DNA from: Synechococcus sp. CBW1004
Lineage (GTDB): Bacteria > Cyanobacteriota > Cyanobacteriia > PCC-6307 > Cyanobiaceae
NCBI RefSeq assembly: GCF_015840715.1
Contig: NZ_CP060397.1
Location: forward strand, 310,001-374,000
Direction: 5' to 3'
DNA length: 64,000 nt
The stretch's first letter is position 1. Each line of letters opens with the position of its first letter. The translations under genes were made by a program, and so were the position numbers. Under the pieces are notes generated by a model, which worked only from the letters and a program-made list of their open reading frames with translations, searched no databases and had not been told where the DNA came from. Below, piece after piece: positions 37,013 through 43,785 of this stretch.

Positions 37013-37633
37013 ATGGCCGTTCTCACCGCCCCCGCCGTACCTCTCGCCCCAGCTCTCCCGCAGACCGCCGGGCCTTCCTGCTCCCTGCAGCGGTCCGGCT
37101 CGCTCTGGCAGCTGGGCATCGAGGCCCAGGAGCTCACCACCGCCATCGGTCAGCTCGCCGAGCAGCTGGAAGCCGATGACGACGACAGCCGCGCCCAGGC
37201 CCTCGCCGAGCTGGAGGCTGCCCTGCTGGCGGAAGAAGGCAACAAGCAGGCCCTCGCCGCCAAAGCCGATGCCACCTGCTGGGTGATCGAGCACCTGCGC
37301 GGCCAGGCCGCCTACCGCCAGCAGCAGGCCAAGCGGCTCACCGAGCTTTCCCGGTCTGATGCCTCTCGGGCGGATGCCCTCGAGGACTCGCTGGTTCTGG
37401 TGCTCACCAGGCTGCAGCCCACGGCCACCCGCTTCTCGTTTCCCAACCACGAGCTCAGCAGCCGCAAGTCACAGGCGGTCGAGATCGAGAACGAGGCCCT
37501 GCTCGATCCCGAGTGGCTCAGCGTCAAAACCACCTTCTCGGCCGACAAGACCGCCATCAAGGCGGCTCTCAAGGCAGGCCAGCAGATCACCGGCGCCCAG
37601 CTGATCTCCCGCCGCTCCTGGCGCATCCACTGA
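37013..37633 (+). CDS. Siphovirus Gp157-like protein
   Basis: A 206-residue protein. Residues from about 35 on form a helical, coiled-coil region (ATCWVIEHLRGQAAYRQQQAKRLTEL), and the end carries a conserved pattern (ALLDPEWLSVKTTFSADKTAIKAALKAGQQI then GAQLISRRSWRI, as a domain from about residue 160). This matches the Gp157 family of siphoviruses, usually encoded next to single-strand annealing recombinases. It is followed by a Rad52-type gene, which agrees with that pairing. A short pyrimidine-rich leader with TCCTCACA precedes the ATG in place of a Shine-Dalgarno sequence. Confidence 0.82.
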   Translation: MAVLTAPAVPLAPALPQTAGPSCSLQRSGSLWQLGIEAQELTTAIGQLAEQLEADDDDSRAQALAELEAALLAEEGNKQALAAKADATCWVIEHLRGQAAYRQQQAKRLTELSRSDASRADALEDSLVLVLTRLQPTATRFSFPNHELSSRKSQAVEIENEALLDPEWLSVKTTFSADKTAIKAALKAGQQITGAQLISRRSWRIH

Positions 37634-37719
37634 GGAGCCACAGGCCTCATGCAACTGGGGTTCCGGCCAGGCAGCCGGGGCTCCTTCTCCTTCCTCCTCA
37701 CACCATTGCTTCCATCGCC

Positions 37720-38727
37720 ATGACCGTCGCCGCTCCTTCCACCAACGGGGCCAGCCGGCCCGCTGCTCCACGTCCCGTCCAGAGGCCCCCCTCAGCCCTG
37801 GAGCTGATCCGCTCCGCTGATCGACGCGAGGCGCTCCCTCCATCCGTGCCGGAATCCGCGTCGGCCGCCGTCTCGGTCCAGCCCCCTGGCTTCTCCCCCG
37901 AGCAGCTCGCCGCTCTTTCCGCCCCCCTCGATCGGGCCAACGTCCGCCAGCGGGAGCAAGGCCGCAGCCGCGTGAGCTATCTGGAGGGGTGGCAGGTGAT
38001 CGCGGAAGCCAACCGCATCTTTGGCTTCGATGGCTGGCAGCGCCAGACCGTGGCCGTCCGCTGCGTCGCCCAGGCCGAACGCTTGATCGGTGCCAGAGGC
38101 ACGAGCCGAGACCAGAAGCCCGGTTGGGGCGTCACCTACACCGCCCGCGTCCGCGTCACCGTCACCGCCGGTGGCCTGACACCCCTGATCCGTGAGGGCA
38201 GCGGTGCCGGCCACGGCATCGACGTGGACCTGGGCCAGGCCCATGAATCCGCCCTCAAGGAAGCCGAGACCGATGCCATGAAGCGGGCCCTGATGACCTT
38301 CGGGAACCCGTTTGGCCTTGCCCTCTATGACAAGCGCCAGCGGGAGGTCAGCAGTGCAGCGGGCCAGGGTGATGGGGCCCAGCGGCCTGGTGGGCAGCGG
38401 TCTTGTCTGAGCCGGCCGGAGGCTGGTTCTCCCGCCGCCGCCGCTGCCTCCGCTGCTCAGCGCCGCACCCAAGCCACGGACCCGACGCCACCGCCATCAG
38501 CCCACGCCGACTGCGGCCAGATCCCCCTCGATGCCGAGACGATCCAGCACCTCCACAGCACGCTGCGGGCTCTCCCCCGCCCCCAGCTGGAGAGCCTCAC
38601 CCGGGCCTTCCGCAAGCGGTTCCAGGTGCCCGAGGAGGCGGTGACGATCGCCGATCGGATCAACCAGAAGTGCCACCACGACTGGATTGAGACGTTCCTG
38701 GTGCAACACCAGCTTCAGTCCGGCTGA
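37720..38727 (+). CDS. Rad52/Rad22-type single-strand DNA annealing protein
   Basis: A 335-residue recombination protein. The Rad52 core lies at about residues 65-210: LDRANVRQREQGRSRVSYL, EANRIFGFDGW, the strand YTARVRVTV, REGSGAGHG, and AHESALKEAETDAMKRALMTFG followed by NPFGLALYDK. These are the hallmarks of the annealing ring. The C-terminal third is Ala/Pro-rich and then has a helical tail. The ATG at 37720 is chosen because the longer frame has no homology upstream. Together with Gp157 it suggests a phage-derived recombination module. Confidence 0.88.
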   Translation: MTVAAPSTNGASRPAAPRPVQRPPSALELIRSADRREALPPSVPESASAAVSVQPPGFSPEQLAALSAPLDRANVRQREQGRSRVSYLEGWQVIAEANRIFGFDGWQRQTVAVRCVAQAERLIGARGTSRDQKPGWGVTYTARVRVTVTAGGLTPLIREGSGAGHGIDVDLGQAHESALKEAETDAMKRALMTFGNPFGLALYDKRQREVSSAAGQGDGAQRPGGQRSCLSRPEAGSPAAAAASAAQRRTQATDPTPPPSAHADCGQIPLDAETIQHLHSTLRALPRPQLESLTRAFRKRFQVPEEAVTIADRINQKCHHDWIETFLVQHQLQSG

Positions 38728-38785
38728 GCTGCCCAGCCCCTCTCCTGAAGGGGGCAAGTTGGCGGCTTCTGCCTACGCTTGGCCC

Positions 38786-39013
38786 ATGGCGTTTCCCCGC
38801 ATCAGCCACGATCCCGCCGTGATGGGTGGCAAGCCCTGCATCCGCGGGCTGCGCATCACGGTGGGCACGGTCGTGGGGTTGATCGCCAGCGGCAGCAGCC
38901 GCGAGCGGATCCTGCAGGCCTACCCGCAGCTGGAAGCGGCAGACATCGATGAGGCTTTGGCGTACGCCGCCTGGCGCATGGAAGAGCGAGAAGAGGCGCT
39001 GGTCCTGAGCTGA
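38786..39013 (+). CDS. DUF433 antitoxin-like protein
   Basis: A 75-residue protein with the DUF433 pattern: RISHDPAVMGGKPCIRGLRITVG, then an HTH-like segment (SRERILQAYPQLEAADIDEALAYAAW). DUF433 proteins are the DNA-binding antitoxins of pairs with DUF5615/PIN-like toxins. The stop codon overlaps the start of the next gene (TGATG). The longer frame to 38687 runs into the Rad52 gene and is not used. Confidence 0.88.
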   Translation: MAFPRISHDPAVMGGKPCIRGLRITVGTVVGLIASGSSRERILQAYPQLEAADIDEALAYAAWRMEEREEALVLS

Positions 39014-39390
39014 TGGCCAGGCTCCTGGTCGACATGAACCTCTCGACCGAATGGATCCCCCTGTTGCGGGCCGCAGGTCATGAAGCCGTGCACTGGTCGG
39101 AGGTGGGCGATCCAAGGGCACCGGATACGGTCCTGATGCAGTGGGCGATCGCCAACAGCTACGCCGTCTTCACGCACGACCTGGACTTCGGCACGATGCT
39201 GGCCCTCAGCGGTGCCGATGGGCCGAGCGTGCTTCAGGTGCGCTGCTTGAATGTCCTGCCCGAGGCGATCGGCACGCTGGTGCTGTCACTGCTCAAGACC
39301 TATGGCGCCGAGATCGAGCAAGGGGCGCTGGTGGTCGCCGATGAACGCCGGCGGCGGGTGCGCATCCTGCCCCTGAAGCGGACGAGCTGA
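39013..39390 (+). CDS. DUF5615 PIN-like toxin
   Basis: A 125-residue protein of the Mut7-C/DUF5615 PIN-like fold. It starts MARLLVDMNLSTEWIPLLRAAG, where the early Asp is a predicted metal ligand, and continues HWSEVGDPRAPDT and AVFTHDLDFGTML, which adds more acidic residues. The family is found as the toxic nuclease partner of DUF433. Its one-base overlap with the antitoxin gene is typical of such pairs. Activity on RNA is inferred from the fold. Confidence 0.85.
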   Translation: MARLLVDMNLSTEWIPLLRAAGHEAVHWSEVGDPRAPDTVLMQWAIANSYAVFTHDLDFGTMLALSGADGPSVLQVRCLNVLPEAIGTLVLSLLKTYGAEIEQGALVVADERRRRVRILPLKRTS

Positions 39391-39445
39391 GCAAGCCAGA
39401 CCAAGACAACCGCGCTAGTACAGGTGTACGCATCTTGAGTGGTTC

Positions 39446-39730
39446 ATGGGCGTCTCCTTGTCCCGGCCGGCAGCCCTGGCAGCCAGGCTTGAAGCCCCGA
39501 TCGAGGAGTGGCCCTACCTCGACAGCGAGGTGCTGCTCAAAACCCGCAGCCGCAAGGTCTGCATGACCTGCCACTGGTTTCGCCACCACGCGGGAGTGAA
39601 CTGCATCCCGGTGCTCACTTGCCAGCTGCATCAGGGTCTGATCGCCCATGGTGAGCACCTCACCAGCCGCTGTCAGGGCTGGACCGACGACATGACCCGG
39701 AGCCAGGGCTGGGCGCCGGAGGTGGCCTGA
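39446..39730 (+). CDS. Small Cys/His protein, unknown function
   Basis: A 94-residue protein with four Cys and several His in one block (VCMTCHWFRHHAG, NCIPVLTCQLHQ, LTSRCQGW), which suggests a zinc-binding fold. I recall similar small proteins from picocyanobacteria but cannot name a family. A GTACA-GG-TGTAC palindrome (39418-39429) lies just upstream of the start and could be part of its promoter. The DUF1651 gene follows seven bases later. Confidence 0.65.
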   Translation: MGVSLSRPAALAARLEAPIEEWPYLDSEVLLKTRSRKVCMTCHWFRHHAGVNCIPVLTCQLHQGLIAHGEHLTSRCQGWTDDMTRSQGWAPEVA

Positions 39731-39737
39731 GCGGCCC

Positions 39738-40022
39738 ATGCACGTCGGTGACCGGAAGCGACCGCCGCTCTCGCCCCAGGAAGGCTGGCTGAGCGACGGT
39801 CGCCAGGTGCTGCACTTCAGGCCAATGCGTTACGACCGCTGGAGTCAGAGCCTGGAGGTGACCTTCGGGGAGGTGATGACCGGCGGTGAGCCGCCGCTGC
39901 TCAAAAAGCGCAGGGAGCTGACGCGAGAGCAGGCGATCAAGCTCTGGGCCCAGAAGCGCCAGCAGGGCTGGCAGCCTTGCGCGCCCCAGTGGCTGCCACC
40001 GCCTTCCCCGGCTGAACGCTGA
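39738..40022 (+). CDS. DUF1651 family protein
   Basis: A 94-residue protein with the layout of DUF1651, a family I know mainly from Synechococcus and Prochlorococcus: GWLSDGRQVLHFRP near the start, PPLLKKRRELTREQAIKLW in the middle and the closing GWQPCAPQW. Its function is unknown. It is probably cotranscribed with the preceding Cys/His protein gene. Confidence 0.75.
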   Translation: MHVGDRKRPPLSPQEGWLSDGRQVLHFRPMRYDRWSQSLEVTFGEVMTGGEPPLLKKRRELTREQAIKLWAQKRQQGWQPCAPQWLPPPSPAER

Positions 40023-40028
40023 GCCGGT

Positions 40029-40587
40029 TCAGAAGCGGGAGCCCGGCGTCTGCAGGAAGGCCAGCTCCTCCGCGCTCGACACCCGCCCCAGAGCAGCATT
40101 GCGGTGGGGGAAGCGGCCAAAGCGGGCGATCACATCCCGGTGCTGGCGGGCGAAGTCGGCGGTGCGGGGATCGCTGAACCGCTCGAACAGCGGCAGGTGC
40201 CGCCTCCTGCTCTGCCAGGTCTTCCGAATGCATCAGCGGCATCAGCCAGAACTGCCGCCTTGCCTGCTCGTCTTCGGCCTCCAGCCGGCCGCGCTCCACA
40301 GCCATCAGGCTCAGCGCCAGGGCCTGGAGATCGCCCGCGAAGGCCATGGCGGTGTCGCGCCAGAACTGGCGCGGGAACTGATCCAGCAGCAGCACCAGCG
40401 CCAGGCCTCGGGACGGCTCTTCATTCCAGGCATCGAGCTCACCGGCGATCGCCCGCCGTGTCAGGCCCAGGAATCGTTCCCGCAGGAGGGCATCAAAGGC
40501 CGGGTCCTTGGCGAACCACTGGCGCAGCCGGCTTTGCACGAACCAGAAGTCCAGCACCTCGCTGACCTGGTGTCGCTGACCAGCCAT
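40029..40587 (-). pseudogene. DUF924 family protein, frameshifted
   Basis: The first part (MAGQRHQVSEVLDFWFVQSR, LLLLDQFPRQFWRDTAMAF, LMPLMHSEDLAEQEAA) is a clear DUF924 protein. After about 40200 the same frame loses homology, while another minus frame continues the family with LFERFSDPRTADFARQHRDV, then IARFGRFPHRNAALGR, and stops at 40029-40031. One extra base near 40196-40205 in the GGCACCTGCCGC stretch explains it. It is either a true pseudogene or a sequencing error. A longer upstream frame to 40770 is not part of the family. Confidence 0.85.
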
Positions 40588-40603
40588 CAGAGCAGGCCCA
40601 AAT

Positions 40604-40770
40604 GGGGAAAACACTGGCCAGCTCGATGCCCTTGCAGTCTTCCTGATCTTCATGTCGCTGACCCTGCTGCTGCGCTTCCCCTGGGGCGTGTTGCCCCTGA
40701 TCGGTGTCTCCGCACTCGTGGGATTGGAGCGCGGTTTGCTGCAGCTTGTGGTGGGAAATGCTCCAGGCAT
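40604..40770 (+). pseudogene. Membrane-protein fragment, possibly end of a ChrA-like transporter
   Basis: The plus frame reads LDALAVFLIFMSLTLLLRFP, then WGVLPLIGVSALVGLERGLL: two hydrophobic helices typical of a transporter C-terminus and loosely like chromate transporter ChrA. The homology has no start, and what follows (VVGNAPGIQSLGHRG) is unrelated. It lies between the DUF924 gene and mntH at the left border of the metal island. The assignment is weak. Nothing else is seen up to 40895. Confidence 0.3.
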
Positions 40771-40895
40771 CCAGTCGCTTGGTCACCGTGGTGCCTCTGG
40801 CATCAGCTCAACGACTCAGTGGCCTTGGATGCTCAGATCGTGTCCCAGTGTTTTTTGCTCGTCATGGGACTAAAGAGGCTGCCGTTGTCAACGGT

Positions 40896-42275
40896 TCAGA
40901 CGCCCCGCAGCACCGCGCTCAGCATCGAGAGGTTGATCAGCACAATCACGCTGGCGCAGATCCAGCCCGCGGCCTGCAGCCAGAGCGGTGCTTTCAGATC
41001 GCCCATCAGGCCCTGGCGGCCGCAGAACCACACCAGCGGGATCACCGCGAAGGGCAACTGCAGCGAAAGCACCACCTGGCTCAGCACCAGCAGATTCGTG
41101 GTGGCTCGCTCGCCGAACAGGATCACCGTGGCCATCGCCGGGATCAGGGCGAGGCCGCGGGTGAGCAGCCGCCGCTTCCAGTCCGGCAGCCGGATCTGCA
41201 GGAACCCCTCCATCACGATCTGGCCGGCCATGGTGGCGGTGAGCGTCGAGCTCTGTCCCGCCGCCAGCAGGGCCACCCCGAACAGCACGCTGGCGAGAGA
41301 GGTGCCCAGCATCGGCGTCAGCAGCCGGTAGGCCTCGCTCAGGTCCGTCACCGGCTGCGGTAGCCGTCCGTAGAAGCTGCCGGCGGCGAGCACCAGGATC
41401 GAGACATTGATCAGAAAGGCAAGGCTGAGGGCGATCAGGGTGTCCCAGGTGCTGAAAGCCAGGGCCCTGCGCCTCGTCCCCTGGCCCTCCGCCCAGAGGC
41501 GGGTCTGCACCAGCGAGGAATGGAGGTAGAGGTTGTGGGGCATCACCGTGGCACCGAGAATGCCGGCCGCCAGAAACAGCTGCTGCCCGTCCCTAAGGCT
41601 GGCGGCCTGGGGAAGGAAGCCCTGGCCCACCTGGCCCCAGTTGGGCTGCAGCAAGAACATTTCCACCGCGAAGCAACCCCCGACCAGGGCGACCAGGGCG
41701 ATCACCAGGGCCTCCAGCCGCCGGATCCCGAAGCGCTGCAGTGCCAGCAGCAACAGGGTGTCGGCGGCCGTGAGGCCCACCCCCCAGGGCAATGGAAGAC
41801 CGAAGAGCAGCTGCAGGGCAATGGCGCTGCCTACCAGCTCGGCCAGGTCGCAGGCAATGATCGCCACTTCGGCCAGCAGCCAGAGGGGGATCCGCCAGAA
41901 CCGCGGCAGCAGACGGCTGCAGGCCTGGGCCAAGTCCAGCCTTGTGGCGATACCCAACCGGCAGCAGAGCGACTGGAGCACCATCGCCATCAGGCTGGAG
42001 AGCCCGATCACCCAGAGCAGGCGGTACCCGAACTGGGAGCCGGCCGCCAGATCCGTGGCCCAATTGCCCGGATCCATGTAGCCCACGGCCACCAGATAGC
42101 CGGGGCCCAGCACCCGCATGAAGGTGCGCAGCATGCCCAGGCCGGCAGGCACCTCCACCGTCTGGGCATTGGTGCGCGCGGCCATGTCCAGCGGTGCATC
42201 AGGCATGAAGCGACGCCAGCGGAGTTGGAGGGTAAGGCGAGGGTGGCTGCGATCCTGCTGGGGCATCGCCGGCAT
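40896..42275 (-). CDS. mntH: Nramp-family divalent metal transporter
   Basis: A 459-residue proton-coupled importer of Mn(II)/Fe(II) in the inner membrane. The TM1 metal motif DPGN is present (GYMDPGNWATDL), and TM6 has MPHNLYLHS; both contribute the metal ligands. About eleven membrane helices can be traced. The first ATG is used; one at residue 24 is also possible. It lies 32 bases after the VKOR gene on the same strand, so the two are likely one operon behind the CadR-type operator at 43260-43290. An importer of Mn under a Cd/Pb/Zn-type regulator is unusual. Confidence 0.93.
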   Translation of the reverse strand: MPAMPQQDRSHPRLTLQLRWRRFMPDAPLDMAARTNAQTVEVPAGLGMLRTFMRVLGPGYLVAVGYMDPGNWATDLAAGSQFGYRLLWVIGLSSLMAMVLQSLCCRLGIATRLDLAQACSRLLPRFWRIPLWLLAEVAIIACDLAELVGSAIALQLLFGLPLPWGVGLTAADTLLLLALQRFGIRRLEALVIALVALVGGCFAVEMFLLQPNWGQVGQGFLPQAASLRDGQQLFLAAGILGATVMPHNLYLHSSLVQTRLWAEGQGTRRRALAFSTWDTLIALSLAFLINVSILVLAAGSFYGRLPQPVTDLSEAYRLLTPMLGTSLASVLFGVALLAAGQSSTLTATMAGQIVMEGFLQIRLPDWKRRLLTRGLALIPAMATVILFGERATTNLLVLSQVVLSLQLPFAVIPLVWFCGRQGLMGDLKAPLWLQAAGWICASVIVLINLSMLSAVLRGV

Positions 42276-42307
42276 GAGCCCACCCTGGGGAAGGGATCAC
42301 CGCTAGC

Positions 42308-43231
42308 TCAGAAGTCGCGAGGACCTGTGTAGCCACTGAGATCAGCGAGAGTTTTCAGCGGCTTGACGCCCGAATCCACGACGCCCTTGATCTGCCAGCT
42401 GGGATAGCCCTGAACCCCCTGCTGCTTGCACAGCTGCGCCTGGCTGTTGGCGCCGTCTTCGGCGCATTCGATCACCTGGAGCTTGGCGGCGGCCTCCTTG
42501 CCGAAGGCCTCCTTCTGGTCATGGCAGTGGGGGCACCAGTACGCCGTGAACACCCGGGCGCCGACGCTGCTCAGATGCTCCGCCAGGGCAATCTTGGCCG
42601 GCGAACTGGCGCTGATGACAGCTGGAGCCGCCCGTCCGCTTTGGGCGACAGGCTGGTCCGCCGATGCTGCCCAGCCCAGCCCCAGCAGACCAACAAGAAG
42701 GACTGTCATCACTCCGCGAAAGATCAGTTGGCTGCGGTCGATCCAGCCACCTCCAACAAGACTCAACAGGAACAGCGCGAGGCTGAGGGCGGCTGAGACC
42801 ACACAGAAGGTGCAGAAGGCCTTGATCTCGAAGACCAGGAGCCCCATCAGCACCAAACTGAAGACGGCCATGCCGCAGCTGACGAGGAACAGAGCCCAGC
42901 GATTGCCCTCCGAGGCTGGGGCGCGCAGACCTCCTCGCAGCAACGGCATCAGGGCCAGCAGGAGCACCGTGGCGTAGGCCAGGAACCCAAAGAGAGAAAG
43001 TGGCTGGCCCAGCAGCGTGCCCCAGGCGCTGCCGAGCACCTTGTCGCAGCCATCGCTACCGCCCGGACAGGACAGGCTGCCGATCCAACCCCAGCGCTTG
43101 GCGGTGATCGAGCCGGTATCGATCATGCCGATCGTGGCGAGCACGGCCATGGTGAGGCGCACCCAGGGCCGGCCTGGCTCCTGGCCGACCCGACGGCTGG
43201 AGAGAGGCTTGGTTCGCGTAGCGCTGCTCAC
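42308..43231 (-). CDS. Vitamin K epoxide reductase-thioredoxin fusion
   Basis: An integral membrane disulfide-forming enzyme, the cyanobacterial VKOR homolog fused to its thioredoxin-like partner (307 residues). The VKOR part has the loop cysteines CPGGSDGC and the active-site CxxC (AFCTFCVVS) near the fourth helix; the C-terminal domain has CPHC (AYWCPHCHDQ) as the thioredoxin motif. It introduces disulfides in periplasmic or lumenal proteins. The frame reaches an ATG at 43261, but that codon would overlap the -10 region of the MerR-type promoter, so I prefer the GTG at 43231. It is followed by mntH. Confidence 0.9.
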   Translation of the reverse strand: MSSATRTKPLSSRRVGQEPGRPWVRLTMAVLATIGMIDTGSITAKRWGWIGSLSCPGGSDGCDKVLGSAWGTLLGQPLSLFGFLAYATVLLLALMPLLRGGLRAPASEGNRWALFLVSCGMAVFSLVLMGLLVFEIKAFCTFCVVSAALSLALFLLSLVGGGWIDRSQLIFRGVMTVLLVGLLGLGWAASADQPVAQSGRAAPAVISASSPAKIALAEHLSSVGARVFTAYWCPHCHDQKEAFGKEAAAKLQVIECAEDGANSQAQLCKQQGVQGYPSWQIKGVVDSGVKPLKTLADLSGYTGPRDF

Positions 43232-43259
43232 AGGGGGAGAGAACGGCTGAGATACGGCC

Positions 43260-43290
43260 ATTGAAAAGCCTGAAGTGGCTTCAGGGTCAA
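43260..43290 (-). promoter_or_regulatory. CadR-type promoter/operator for VKOR-mntH
   Basis: On the minus strand TTGACC (43290-43285) is followed by a 19-base spacer with the dyad CTGAAG..CTTCAGG and then TTCAAT. The long spacer with a centred dyad is the signature of MerR-family promoters. It matches the sequence before cadA almost base for base in the left half. The regulator gene lies divergent, 62 bases away. Confidence 0.75.
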
Positions 43291-43352
43291 GAGCCTAGCG
43301 TTGCGCCAGGGAGGCTTGTCCGCCCGACTTACCTACCCAAGGGGATGAATCC

Positions 43353-43769
43353 ATGCAGATTGGCGAGTTGGCACGGTCTACCGGAGTGACGATCGAAACC
43401 ATCCGCTATTACGAACGCGAGCACTTGTTGCCGGTGCCGCAGCGCACGGATGGCAACTATCGCCTCTATTCTCCGCAGCATGTGGAGCAGTTGCGCTTCA
43501 TCCGCTACTGCCGCAGCCTGGACATGAGCCTGGAGGAGGTCCGCATCCTGATCGGGGTGCTCGACACACCGTCCGGAAGCTGTCTGACGGTGAATGCCCT
43601 GCTGGACGAGAAGATCGCCGAGGTCGATGCCCGCGTGAATGAGTTGCACAAACTCCAGGATCAGCTACGGCAGCTCAGAGGGCTTTGTCAGCAACCGGAT
43701 GAGGTGAAGACCTGCGGCATCCTCATGGAATTGAACCGTTCGGCACGAATCGACAAGGCTCAGATCTGA
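43353..43769 (+). CDS. cadR: MerR-family regulator, CadR/PbrR-like
   Basis: A 138-residue metal sensor and transcription activator. The winged helix (MQIGELARSTGVTIETIRYYE, then GNYRLYSPQHVEQLRFI) is typical of MerR. The dimer helix is followed by Cys in PSGSCLTVN, and by GLCQQPDEVKTCGIL. Three cysteines at these places match the Cd/Pb-binding set of CadR-type regulators (about positions 77, 112, 119). The C-terminus lacks the His-rich tail of some CadR proteins. It is convergent with cadA (16 bases between stops) and divergent from VKOR, with operators for both nearby. Confidence 0.88.
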   Translation: MQIGELARSTGVTIETIRYYEREHLLPVPQRTDGNYRLYSPQHVEQLRFIRYCRSLDMSLEEVRILIGVLDTPSGSCLTVNALLDEKIAEVDARVNELHKLQDQLRQLRGLCQQPDEVKTCGILMELNRSARIDKAQI

Positions 43770-43785
43770 TCATTTCCGACCAGGC

